NCBI GenBank assembly: GCA_009363875.1
Contig: CM018688.1
Span: forward strand, 62,473,001 to 62,537,000
Reading direction: 5' to 3'
DNA from: Mikania micrantha
Lineage: Eukaryota > Streptophyta > Magnoliopsida > Asterales > Asteraceae
Length of the DNA: 64,000 nt
The notes beneath the pieces are model-generated. The model searched no databases. It was given only the letters and a program-made list of their open reading frames with translations, and was not told the origin of the DNA. Shown one piece after another: positions 1 to 10,382 of the stretch. The translations under genes and the position numbers were made by a program. How positions within the stretch are numbered: position 1 is the stretch's first letter; each line of letters starts with the position of its first letter.

Positions 1-373
1 TGCTTTCTCAGGTGATATACAGGATTAAGCTAAGACATTGGATTGCATGCTAGGATGCTCAGTTAGAGGACCTAGTAGTTTTGGAAAGCACATCTTTTGT
101 TGATCATTGTGAATCATTTGTGATATCTTGTACGAATACAAGATAGTGAACTTATGATTCATTTTGATATGTTTACTTGGTTAAATTATCAAACATTGAT
201 AATGTAATTTAACTTTGGAAATTTTAGTTAAATGTCTTTGTGCTTTAGATATTCTTAACATTGATGCTATGTAAACAATCTGATCATCACGATTATCACC
301 CACGATATCGCGCCCCGGGAATCTTCCGCCTGACGGGGAATCCGATCCAACCCCGCCGGCTCGGGGTGTGACA
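1..373 (+). repeat. 3' part of a gypsy-type LTR, cut by the window edge
   Basis: This stretch matches the 3' two thirds of the solo LTR at 905-1506 in order: the TTCTCAGGTGA block near its start, a run around AACAATCTGATCATCACGAT, then a GC-rich end closing in GGCTCGGGGTGTGACA at 373. The two copies are clearly diverged. The 5' end lies outside the window, so the element type and target duplication cannot be checked. It could be another solo LTR or half of a full element. Confidence 0.6.
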
Positions 374-683
374 CAAGCTGATATGGGCACATCATGAAAG
401 TCTCGACATATACAGGTAGACTCATTTGAGTCATGCCTGATATGGGCCATGTGTGAGACGGTACAACTTGGACACCACCAACAACTAAGTCTAATTGATT
501 GAGTCAAATAAGGCCCAATCATCATATCTTAGTTGTATTTAAATGATTAATTATTAATTTAGTTAAACATTTAATATCATATTTCAACAAGTGCTATGGG
601 TGATCATGAATATGTGATGAACTCAAGAAATCGACAGTATTTCAATTTGTGGAAATCAAAATCTAACATGACGATGGATGGAA
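374..683. other. Spacer with no gene seen
   Basis: No primer site, polypurine tract or convincing coding signal is visible between the LTR end at 373 and the LTR-like segment at 684. The 64-codon open frame beginning at 596 runs into LTR sequence and is treated as chance. Confidence 0.5.
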
Positions 684-840
684 TGAAACACTTAATTATC
701 ATCAATGACAATATGTTAAGCAGTCCGGTATGTGGTGGGACGGTGGCTGGGCGGGCGGTAAATTCGACCCTACATATGCCCTATATATAAGCATACTTGA
801 TTGGATAACATAGGTGGTTGTTGGTGAGGTTAAGGTTGTC
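684..840 (+). repeat. Truncated 5' part of the same LTR family
   Basis: From TGAAACACTTAATTATCA onward this follows the start of the solo LTR at 905 base by base with scattered substitutions: the GGTATGTGGTGGGACGGTGG block, a TATA-like TATATAA at 784-790, then GGTTGTTGGTGAGGTTAAGG. Similarity stops near 835. Together with 905-1065 this looks like a direct duplication with a period of about 221 bp, but it is better read as two independent copies of one LTR start. Confidence 0.55.
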
Positions 841-904
841 ATTTCGGGGGATCAAGGGAAACATATTTCAAGGTAATCAAATGTTGTAAATCAAAGGTAT
901 GGGA

Positions 905-1506
905 TGAAATGCTTAATTATCACTAGGAACAATATATCATGTGGTTTGGTATGTGGTGGGACGGTGGCTAGGCGGGCAGTAAGTTCGACCCTACATATGC
1001 CCTAGATATAAGCATACTGAACTGGATAGTATAGGTGGTTAGTGGTGAGGTTAAGGTTGTCATTCGAATGGTTATTCAAATTCATTTTTAAATAAAGCTA
1101 CATGAACTCACCAACCATGTGTTGACTTGATCTTTTTGCATGACTTCTCAGGTGACGAACATGTTTAAGAAAGAAGTTGTTGCTTTTGGACTAGGATACC
1201 AGTTAGAGGACCTAGTATTTTGGACCTGCATATTTTTGGAACATCATTTTACAAATTATTTTGTATATCTTGTGCAGATACAAGATAGATGATTTATGAT
1301 GTTGATAGTAGATTTACATTGTTAAATTATGAACTAAACTGATGTAATTTAACTTTGTAATTATATTCTCATTTAGCAGTTTCTCATTACATATCATGTG
1401 CATTGTAAACAATCTGATCATCACGATTATCATTCCCGATATCACGCCCCGGGGCCTTTCCGCCCGATGGGACACATGATCCGGCCCGCCGGCTCGGGGT
1501 GTGACA
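905..1506 (+). mobile_element. Solo LTR of a gypsy-type element, with target-site duplication
   Basis: The unit begins TGAAATGCTTAATTA and ends GGGGTGTGACA, giving TG...CA termini over 602 bp. It is flanked on both sides by the same five bases, TGGGA (900-904 and 1507-1511), a target-site duplication. No internal region is present, so this is a solo LTR, the usual product of recombination between the two LTRs of one element. It interrupts a minus-strand gag remnant at 1512-1918. A TATA-like sequence lies about 100 bp into the repeat, and a TTCTCAG/GTGACG splice-donor-like block lies near 1145. Confidence 0.75.
1005..1012 (+). promoter_or_regulatory. TATA-like box inside the solo LTR
   Basis: GATATAAG sits in the conserved context ATGCCCTAGATATAAGC. 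The sister copy has TATATAA at 784-790 in the same context. Preservation of a TATA-like core at one place in both copies fits an LTR promoter. The assignment is from sequence only. Confidence 0.4.
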
Positions 1507-1511
1507 TGGGA

Positions 1512-1918
1512 TGATTCTCCCACCTCGTGTATCACCGGAGGCTCGTCTCTCGGTGCCAACTGGTGCCTAGGAGGCAATCCAGTGGCCTTGTGGGCCTGAC
1601 CCTGCATCCGTCTCAAGCCATCCCACATTGGGACTCTCTGTGGCGACGAGCTCTATCGTCTATCAGCTGATGCATTCTCAGACGAGGCTGAGAATGTCCA
1701 TGTGATCCTGATGGCGCTGATGGTGGTGGTGGAGTAACTGGGACCGGTGGTGATGGTGTGTGGGGCACTACACGTACCGCCTGAGATGCGGCGGACGAAT
1801 CCTCAGATGGGTCCGAGTCGGACCCAGAGCTCGAACTGGGTGTATCATCTACGATAACATATGGGAATCGCTGGTAGATATACCTCTCGCCTGGATTGGC
1901 CATCACTGTATACACCAA
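1512..1918 (-). pseudogene. gag: Gypsy gag N-terminus, frameshifted and interrupted
   Basis: A minus-strand frame starts at the second Met, near 1900 (MANPGERYIYQRFPYV), and runs through a Ser/Pro-rich stretch to about 1620. There the reading continues in another frame (MWDGLRRMQGQAHK) until it is cut at 1511 by the solo LTR. Position supports gag: the primer site and LTR of a minus-strand gypsy element lie just upstream, at 2238 and 2255, with a leader of about 340 bp. No major homology domain or zinc knuckle remains, so the gag call rests mainly on position. Confidence 0.5.
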
Positions 1919-2237
1919 AAATTTTAAATAAGTACCATGAGATAAATATTGAATAAATATTCAACATAAACATGATATGATATCTCTTCCTATCTTAAAG
2001 CAACTACTCGTCCTTATAGTTATTATTGTTCTGCTTGCACTGAAATTCACTAGAATGCACACGTGTTGCGAATTTCAGTTATGCTGGCCACTCATAACTG
2101 GAATTCGTACCACCTGATTATCCTGGTTTAATTCAAAACAAGTTTTGTACATTAATTATGTTTGGGGCTCTCTGTGTCACTATACGAGCCTATGGTTATA
2201 GTCTAGGTTTCTAAGTCCACCTAAATTTTATAATCTG

Positions 2238-2251
2238 TGGCTCTGATACCA
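2238..2251 (-). other. tRNA primer-binding site of the left gypsy element
   Basis: On the minus strand this reads TGGTATCAGAGCCA, the complement of the 3' end of initiator methionine tRNA. It lies three bases from the LTR end at 2255. It fixes the orientation of the element: 5' LTR to the right, body to the left. Confidence 0.8.
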
Positions 2252-2254
2252 CCC

Positions 2255-4414
2255 TGTCACACCCCCACCTCTCATCACCTGAGATGATGTCATTCGTCGT
2301 TCTGAGAAGGTTGCGGAAGCATAGTGTTGATGTCTCAGAGATGAGGTGTGACTTACTTGATCCGGTATTGCAACACATAGATTAACTTAAAGTAAATATA
2401 TTACAAGGATTTCGTAATCACAACCAGCATTACAATATATAACTAAGTTTATTTACATTATCTGATTTATTTAATTACAAGTGTATGAAGTGCATCCTCA
2501 CCCGGTGGTCACGGTCTTCTTGCAAAACGTTTTAGTTTGAAAAATCAGCACAAAGCTGGTGAGATCGTAAAGTTCAAGATCAACAATATGATATGATATG
2601 TAAGTTCTCAAAATGTTCAGTTCCAGATAACCATGGGACCCATATCTAGTTCCTTTAGGACAGTTCTGTTCTGTTCTATAAAGATACTACCCGTCGGTAC
2701 ATATCTTAGGGCCTCATTGTCTTAATGTATATTTCCACATTAAGAAGTTCTGGAAACAGATAACAAACATTTACACCAATGGGAGTTGCAAGCTCCCGGC
2801 AAATGGGTTGTCAACCAATAGTACTATCATTGTTTTCTGTTCGGCCCCACATGGGTTCACTAGATACAGTTCAAGGAATGAGGACTTTTATGTTCTGTGA
2901 TAGGGTTTTGTTCGACAGGCAAAATCCCATGAAATCCATAAGTTCTCAACACATCACATGAAATCACATAGATAACAGTGACACATATCATATGTTCCAG
3001 AAAGTTCCACAGTATTACCCCGATGTTTATAAAATATTAAAAAGAAAAGGGGTTGTACGAAACTCACCTGATATCTCACTGGTAGCAGAATATCACACAA
3101 ACTGGTAATAATAGTATGATTGTGCATTAATTTATGTTTAATTAGTTATTTATGGTTTAACTTACTGATTAGATCTTTCTGAACGTCCAATGTCAAAGAC
3201 ATTGTCTTGAAAGTCATTAAACCGATATTAGGTTTTTAATTATTTATTTTAGTGTTATATCATACAATGTATGATAATGTAGGAATCTACACTGATTCAG
3301 GTTCCTAATACAAGGTTGATAACATGTTAGATTAATCAGAATAATCTCAGATTAACCAAATAGTTAATGTTGTTGATTATAATGCTAAACCAGTTTCTAG
3401 ATAGATTTATGGCTTAGGAATGATCAATCCTTGCTATTGATTGCCCAAATATCATGAAATATCACAATGTGATATTAGAATAGGTTTAATAACCATGTTT
3501 AACATACTAATCTGACTGTTATCATAAACATCAGATAATCATTCCAATGAGTATGTTAATGATTGTGATTAGTTTGAAACACTTGGATTTAACCTTGCAT
3601 TTCAAAGATTAATCAAACTAATCACCTACATTGTCACAATCAAATGGTTTAAACCATTATAATCATAGTTATGATTTCATGAAAACTGGGCGTTACAATG
3701 GATCAGAATAAGGTTTTACCCGTTAACATATCGAATTCTTCGTTTCTAACCATTCCTAGCCATCATCTAGGCAATAATCAACAACCCTAAATATGTCATT
3801 ACGTTCAAAAACAAGATCTAATCAACCATTATCAAACTAGAAGGTTAAAACGAACCGTTACCTAATTAGACGGATTTCTGACTGCACAACAACGATCAGA
3901 ACTTGTAAACACGATCCCTGGCGCGATCCGTGGGTTTAGAAGGCTTAAAAATGGAGTTTAGATGGTAATTTGTTTTAGTTTTTGTCTGGTAAGTGAAATA
4001 TGCTCGAGAGATATGAATGTGATGATTTTTGCATGCAATCTGATATTGAAATCTGATCCATTACACCACCATACTCGTCGCGTACCGCCAAGGAAGGTAA
4101 ATTGGGGCTTGGCGTACCGCGAAGGAATCCGAAGGAAATCAGATATTTTTGGTCCTTCGCGTACCGCCAAGGATGCTCATCTCGGCCTTGGCGTACCGCG
4201 AAGACCCCTGGATTGCAATACTTAGAAATTTTTCTTCGTTTTTCGATTTCGGAGATTCCGGAACTCCGTTTCGCACACGGTTTTCTCCTACGTTCACCAT
4301 TTCTCGCATACTTTCAACCTGTAATAATTACAATAGATAAATCAACGTGGATTTCAAGCACGATCAAATGTTCTCTTGTCATTAATGACATAATTCTCAA
4401 TTACAATTGTCACA
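2255..4414 (-). mobile_element. 5' LTR of a minus-strand gypsy element
   Basis: The plus strand starts TGTCACACCCCC immediately after the primer site, so the LTR ends GGGGGTGTGACA in its own sense. Large parts resemble the LTRs at 43902-46174 and 10383-12918. Shared parts include an AAAGGGG...CTCACCTGATATC block near 3045-3075, a CAGATAATCATTCC block near 3530, an ATCATCTAGGCAATAATCAACAACC block near 3765, and repeats of GCGTACCGC near 4080-4200. The far end is placed at TTGTCACA (4414), which gives 2.16 kb, close to the relatives. An equally valid TG...CA end exists at 7266, which would make a 5.0-kb LTR, so the outer boundary is uncertain. Confidence 0.55.
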
Positions 4415-5351
4415 CATAAACTGAATGCATGAGACTCAACATCCTAGTCCCTTCTCGTCCTTGCTTGTACTCTAGTGTCTTGAGAAAACATGCAAATAAA
4501 GTCAACACAAAGGTTGGTGCACACACAGGTTTGAATAATCACAAATGTTTGAAATGTAATGTTTGTAGATAACATAATCACACATTGCATAGTCATGATA
4601 ACTAGTCATTGTACTATTTACATAAGCGGTCGACATCGAAGCTGACTGTTTGAATGAATGTTTGCCTTTCCACTATTGTCTAGCACAAACAATAGTAATG
4701 TTTGAATTGGTCAGTTAAACACCTGCGTAGACCTACAATCTACCAAGTGAGGTTTGTGAAACCCAATATATCTATCTTCAACTACCACACTTTGCACTAC
4801 GACAAACTAAACGGTTCGATATGTAAGGACTTTTAATGCTATGTTCGCACTTATAGTAAATAGCTAACTCATGCAAGTGATATGTATCTAAAAGCATTTG
4901 TTTACACATGTTTTCTCCCCCAAAACAGTAAAAGTAAAAAGGGGTCGTGTACGCACCTTAGATAGCAAACAGAATGATCAAATGTTTGAAAGTCGCGTAG
5001 ATAATCTTCTATGAATAATCTGTGTTATAATAATAACGTTGTGTTATTTGAAATGTCAAATCGCGTTTGTAATCACATACGTGTCAACACACGTATATTA
5101 GAATATTTGAAACGTACATACAAAAGCATGTACGAATTTAAGTTCATTTGTTTAAATTGTATACTTATATACAATTATACTTAAACACATAATTATACGC
5201 GATCATGTTTTTGATCAAAAATATATATTTTATTGTTTTATTTCGTTCAGGATTCCATTACGGTTCCAACGAAATTCGAACGGGTTAATTTAGAGTTAAG
5301 ACGAAGAAGTTATGACTAAAATACTAAAAAAAGTTTTAATTTCAAAAACAG

Positions 5352-5425
5352 GTGGAGCCCAGGTTCGAACCCGTGACCCCCCACTCCAAACACACGCATG
5401 CTACCACTCTGGCCCGCTAGGGTTT
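5352..5425 (-). repeat. tRNA-like segment with A-box and B-box motifs
   Basis: On the minus strand the segment holds GGCCAGAGTGGTAGCATG, close to a tRNA A box, and about 35 bp later GGTTCGAACCT, an almost perfect B box, ending in CTCCACC. That is the layout of a tRNA gene or the head of a tRNA-derived SINE. I cannot fold a full cloverleaf with matching acceptor arms. It is followed by an A/T-rich stretch, so a degenerate tRNA-derived repeat is more likely than a functional tRNA. Confidence 0.4.
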
Positions 5426-5779
5426 CACATTAGAATTCAGAAATTAATTCTTTTAAGCATAGACCAATCGGTCTCCCTTTGTTAACCTTACCCGAACCAA
5501 TTGGCTCGCATTGACCCATGATTTGATCCCAACTGACCCTCGAACCTTAGGGCTTTTGTTCTAGGGATACAGACGAATCTATAAGTATATTTAATTTTAG
5601 TTTTGATCAAGTTCCCATGATTAAACCGTCCCCAATCAAATTCGAACTCAAGTTCGTAATTGTTATATTCAAATTGATCGAATCTCTCAATAAAAGATCT
5701 TGAATCCATAGGGTTTTCGTTACATAGAGAATTTCGAAACACCCCATAATGTTTAATTTGAATTTTTCTTTCATTTAGT

Positions 5780-6140
5780 TCAAAACCCCCAAAACGATTT
5801 TAACTTATGTACTTACAATCGGTTTTCATAACTTTGGATATTATTTACCAAAATTGGCATAGGGTTTATGTTAATCGAGATATTATGAAACTGAGGTACC
5901 ATTTAATTTGATTTTTAAACATTTTTACACAAAAATCCCCAAATTCGTTCATATGATGAACCCTAGAAACCAAAATCATTTAGTTCGTTGTTGTAACATA
6001 AAATTGACGTAGGGTTTTTATTTAAAACCTTATTGCGAATCTGTTGATGTAGTTGGATTTGGTTTTCGAGTTCATTTGGTTAGAAATCCCCAAACCCTTT
6101 TACATAAGAACCCTAGAACTCGAATTCTCATGATTCATTT
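5780..6140. repeat. Degenerate tandem repeats of about 150 bp
   Basis: Blocks recur at about 150-bp steps, each with a CCCCAAA(A/T)CG start, a GATGAACCCTAGAA-like core, a TAGGGTTTT or ATGGTTTTC stretch and a CTGTTG(A/G)TGTA end. Starts are near 5780, 5930, 6085 and 6230. Identity between units is low, so this is an old array partly overwritten by the younger 365-bp duplication to its right. Confidence 0.45.
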
Positions 6141-6875
6141 TTGTTTGATAAAATTAACATATGGTTTTCGTTTAATAGTCTATTATGAAGCTGTTGGTGT
6201 AAATTGCTCATATAACTCGTTTAGATGGAATCCCCCAATTCGGTTCATAGGATGAACCCTAGAACTGAATCTTCCTCAAATCGATGTTGTTTGATGAATT
6301 TAGGTTAGGGCTTTTCTTAGTCGAAGGTTTTAGGTTGTTTAGGAATGAATTTTTACCTGGATTGAAGTAGAATCGAAGTAGTTCGACTATAAGCCTGATT
6401 TCGGCCAACCCCACGATCAAACTCTTCTTCTCGAACTTCTGGAATCGAATTGTTGTTTGTAAAAGACTCTAAAAGTGCCGATTAAGTGTTCTGTAAGTTC
6501 GATTGTTGTTTGATAAAATTAACATATGGTTTTCGTTTAATAGTCTATTACGAAGCTGTTGGTGTAAATTAATTCAGTCATAGAACTCGTTTAGATGGAA
6601 TCCCCCAATTCGGTTCATAAGATGAACCCTAGAACTGAATCTTCCTCAAATCGATGTTGTTTGATGAAATTAGGTTAGGGCTATGCTTAGTCAAAGGTTT
6701 TAGGTTGTTTAGGAATGAATTTTTACCTGGATTGAAGTAGAATCGAAGTAGTTCGACTGTAAGCCTGATTTCGGCCACCCCCACGATCAAACTCTTCTTC
6801 TCGAACTTCTGGAATTGAATTGTTGTTTGTAAAAGACTCTAAAAGTGCCGATTAAGTGTTCTGTAAGTTCGATTG
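6141..6875. repeat. Tandem duplication, 365-bp period
   Basis: Unit 1 (6141-6505) and unit 2 (6506-about 6875) both begin TTGTTTGATAAAATTAACAT and run in parallel to GTTCTGTAAGTTCGATTGT. They differ by only a few substitutions and a short indel. The unit itself spans two of the older 150-bp repeats. No open frame explains the conservation, so a recent local duplication is the simplest reading. Confidence 0.9.
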
Positions 6876-7266
6876 TGGAGATTTTGATCGAATTGTGTGA
6901 GTATTACCTATGCAAGTGACAGTTTCGTCTTTATGATGTGTTAAATGGGTTTAATTCGACAATTGATTGAAATTAATCATGAAATTGATGATTGTAATAA
7001 TCAATATGACCGTTGTTAGGGATTTAATTCGGTTATAATCATGGTTTATCATTAAATTTCCGTTTTCAATTGGATTTTAGGACGAATTTTGACCTAAAAA
7101 GTCAAAATTGGTTATTTCATGTAATTACAAGTCCAATCCATATAGATTGTGTGTTTGTAAATCCATTTTGTTTAATATTAGTCCTTCTTGTTTGATAATG
7201 TTCAATTTCGTGTGATTCCCGTTAGTTTTGGTTAACGGTGTTAACCCGAAATACAGGATTGTCACA

Positions 7267-7650
7267 TCTTCTCAGGTAACTAAGGTACGCTCACAAGGAT
7301 TAGGATGCTAGGCTGGAGTCTCATGCGTCTGCTTAGTGTCTTAGGCCATTTTATAATATGTACTGTTTATTCTATTATGTATTGCTAAACAACTTAAATC
7401 GCTTCCACAACTATTACTTTGTATTATTATGAAAACTATTTTAACTTAAGCTTCCGCAACTTATGAATTCAAAACTGTTTGATAACTCATACATAATTTT
7501 CGGAACTCTGATTTTCCAAAACTGTTTTATCCAAGTTATTGGACGTACGTATGCAACCATACATGTAGGTATCGTAATTGTAACTGGAGACTGCGATCCT
7601 GCAGAGACCCTGACCGGTCTCACGTCGCGCCCTAAGGTAGTATCGACGAC
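7267..7650 (+). repeat. Fragment of a plus-strand LTR
   Basis: The segment starts TCTTCTCAGGTAACTAAGG, like the TTCTCAGGTGA block in the LTR copies at 1 and 1145, followed by a comparable CTAGG...GTCT run and a GC-rich close (GACCGGTCTCACGTCGCGCC near 7610-7630). Termini and target duplication cannot be found. Similarity to the other LTRs is weak, so this is a tentative call. Confidence 0.35.
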
Positions 7651-8955
7651 TCTAGATTCGGCCAAGACTTGGAGAAGTCAAGGATATTATTTGTCCATAC
7701 TAAGAAGTTTGACACTTGGTTAGTATCAAAACTAGCAGCCTTCTTCTGAATATATCGACGGTATGTTGGTCAATGCTTCATGGATTGGTCTATACTAGCA
7801 ATATTCACGGTACTTTAGAAGTTGGGTGGCCATCTAACATAACAAGTTTGATGGAAAAGATGATGACTTTGTATAAGCCATCGATACTATCTATTCTTCA
7901 AGTTCTTGCGTCGATACTATATCCCCAGCCATTTCAACCTATGCTCACCAATCCTTATTCTAACTACATCCAAGTGTTCCAGAACCATTTACATGTTCAT
8001 TTTACAAGGTTTTGAAGGTCCTTAACTGGTTTAAAGTTTAGGTAGGTTGGGTTGATGTAAACCCTTAAATTCATAACTTTGAGCTAACTTTTACATCAAT
8101 TTTTGATGTTTCAAGCTTATATCCATTGTACTTTTGACTTCTAGATGATGAGAGTTTCATTTTGACATCAAAATTTTTGAATTTGGTTATGTTTTGATAA
8201 GGTTGAGTGTTGAAATTATAGAGAGATTCTAGAGAGAGAAAGAGATGTAAATGAAGAGAGAAAGAGGGTAGATTCTGAATTAATGTGGGAGAAGGTGAGT
8301 GTTTTAGAGCTTTTATAGTCCAGGTAGTTACACGTTGGTTTGGGTTAGTTCAGTTTCGTTTGAATGTGTCATGTTCGAAACGTAACTATAAAAGATACAA
8401 ATTTTGCAAAAATAGTTTTGTATGAATCTTTTTAGGTGGTAATTCCTAATAAATATTTTAAATTCCTTTTTAATATCTATATATTTTTGAAAACGTTTAT
8501 TTTAATTGTTTCGTCAGATCGTATCGCTTTCACGCGCATTAGTACAGATCGTCACCCGTAAGAACACGACGTCAACTTTACTTTCTGATTTGGTTTTCTA
8601 ATTTTAAGATATCATTCAGAACATTAAACCCAGAGATATATTCGTGCGAATATTCACCGACACGAACACATTGTTCGTTTAATATTCCTAAATTCTATCA
8701 TATAATTATTTGTATTTGTTTGTTCTCACTGACGACCACAGTTTAGATTCATATTTGCACTTGATCTTTTGCTGATTTCTCATTGTGTTATCGGTTGTTT
8801 GATCCTCGTTTCTGGAGGATTCGTGCCACCACCGTATAATTTTTTCATATCACACATTATCATTTTTTTATTTCACACCCATTTATGTTTGTCATAATCA
8901 GTTCTATCATTGAATTCACATAATAGTCCTCACATACATAGGAATACACAAAAGT
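7651..8955. other. Unassigned region, no gene seen
   Basis: This 1.3 kb is A/T-rich with only short open frames. No retrotransposon protein motif, primer site, repeat or RNA gene could be recognised on either strand. An AGAGAGAAAGAGATG purine-rich patch near 8220-8270 is simple sequence. It may be host intergenic DNA or eroded transposon sequence. Confidence 0.4.
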
Positions 8956-10347
8956 ATTTAGCTCTCATGCGATCCTTACGCTCTCATGTAAACAATTGGG
9001 GTACTTAGCTCTCATGCGGTCCTCATGCTCCCATGTAAATTCTGGGCCATGTTTGGAGTTTTATCGAACCTTGACGATAGGAATATGACTTCGTTGCAGT
9101 CTCTTGACTTCATGATCCAGAATTTCCAAAGATTCTTCTATAAAGTTTAATTGTTCATCGATTTGGATTTCCTTGATTGGTATTACCAAAAATTCATTAG
9201 AAAGACATTTCTTGAGGTTGGGTAAATGAAATACGTCAAGCACTCCGCGGAGGACCGATTTGTTGTATTATTTCAAATGGTCCAACGTATCTTGGAGCTA
9301 ACTTGAATTTAGCCCCAAAACGAACCACACAATCCCATAGAGACATTTTCAGCATGACTCTGTCACCCACCTGGAATTCCAAAGGCTTTCTTCGTTTGTC
9401 TGCGTAACTCTTTTGGCGACTACAAGCAGCTTGTAGTTTCTGCTGAATCTTGGTAATCTTATCAGTGGTTTCCCGTATAAGTTCATGCCCAGTTATTCTA
9501 TTGTCTCCTACCTCGGTCCAACAAATCGGCTAATGACATTTCCTTCCAAACAACGCTTCGAATGGAGCACATCCAACGCTGCTATAGTAAATATTGTTAT
9601 AATAAAATTCGATGAGTGGTAGATGTGTGTCCCAATTTCCATCAAAGTCAAGGACACACATTCTTAACATATCCTCCAGGGCTTGAATAGTTCGCTCTCT
9701 TTGACCAACCGTTTGTGGGTGGTAAGCGGTACTTAAATTCACATTAGTCCCCAAGGATTTCTTCAACGATTGCTAGAATCAGGACGTGAATCGACTATCT
9801 CGGTCGGAAAAAATAGACAACGACACACCATGATGTACCACTATCTCATTAATGTATAGTCTTGCCAACTTTTCTATTGTATAGTTCTCACACATCAGCA
9901 AAAAGTGAGCGGACTTGGTCAGTCGGTCAATGATGACCCATATAGTATCATGATCACTGGAAGTGTGGGGTAGCTTGGTAATGATGTGAATCTGCTATCT
10001 TGATCCGAGATGATAGACAATGGTACACCGTGACGCACCACTATCTCATTGATGTACAACCTTGCCAGTTTATCCATCATGAAGGTTTCACGCATTGGCA
10101 AAAATGAGCAGATTTTGTTAAACGATCAATGATGACCCAAATGGTATTATGACCACTAGAAGTGCGGGGTAGCTTGGAAATGAAATCCATAGCTATTTGT
10201 TCCCACTTCCAGAGCGGAATTTTAGGCTGTTCCAGTAAACCAGACGGTTTCTGGGGTTCCGCCTTTACCTTCGCACATGTCAAACATCTACCAACATACT
10301 CAGCTATATCTTTCTTCATTCCCAGCACCATGTCAGCCCCGCATTTA
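8956..10347 (-). pseudogene. pol: Gypsy element E: integrase and C-terminal end of pol, broken
   Basis: Read on the minus strand from 10347: a zinc-finger remnant (YVGRCLTCAKVKAE), the integrase core with WKWEQIAMDFISKLP and DRLTKSAHF, RHGVPLSIISDQDSRF, then AYHPQTVGQRERT, and the C-terminal VFHLPNLKKCLS region near 9200. Several stops and frame changes break it. The catalytic core part at about 9810-10192 is present twice in tandem (period about 198 bp, diverged). The very end is duplicated too (46-bp units from 8956 and 9002). The missing gag-to-RNase H half of the same kind of element lies at 30718-33118, beyond the inserted F and S1, so both halves are read as one split element. Confidence 0.85.
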
Positions 10348-10382
10348 CAAAACAAAAATGTTTAGAAAAGGGGCAATGAACT

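Larger units (their letters stand above)
4415..7266 (-). repeat. LTR-like repeat region, no gene
   Basis: This 2.85 kb has no coding signal. A block near 4940-4965 (AAAAAGGGG then ACGCACCTTA) matches the AAAGGGG/CTCACCT landmark of the neighbouring gypsy LTRs, and the right end closes TTGTCACA at 7266. It is therefore probably a second, divergent minus-strand LTR lacking its inner end, or the outer half of a very long LTR starting at 2255. It contains a tRNA-like segment (5352-5425), degenerate repeats (5780-6140) and a clean tandem duplication (6141-6875), listed separately. Confidence 0.45.

Noticed and set aside
596..1060. Simple tandem duplication with a 221-bp period
   Set aside because: The right unit is the start of a solo LTR with its own target duplication, so the two are separate LTR copies.
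5352..5425. Functional tRNA gene
   Set aside because: A- and B-box motifs are present but I could not form a full acceptor stem and cloverleaf.
2255..7266. A single 5.0-kb LTR
   Set aside because: Not excluded, but the sequence from 2255 to 4414 matches relatives of 2.2-2.5 kb and has its own TGTCACA end, so two units are preferred.
7463..8015. Short plus-strand open frames of 86 and 99 codons
   Set aside because: No recognisable domain, no conservation visible within the window, and A/T-rich repeat-like context.
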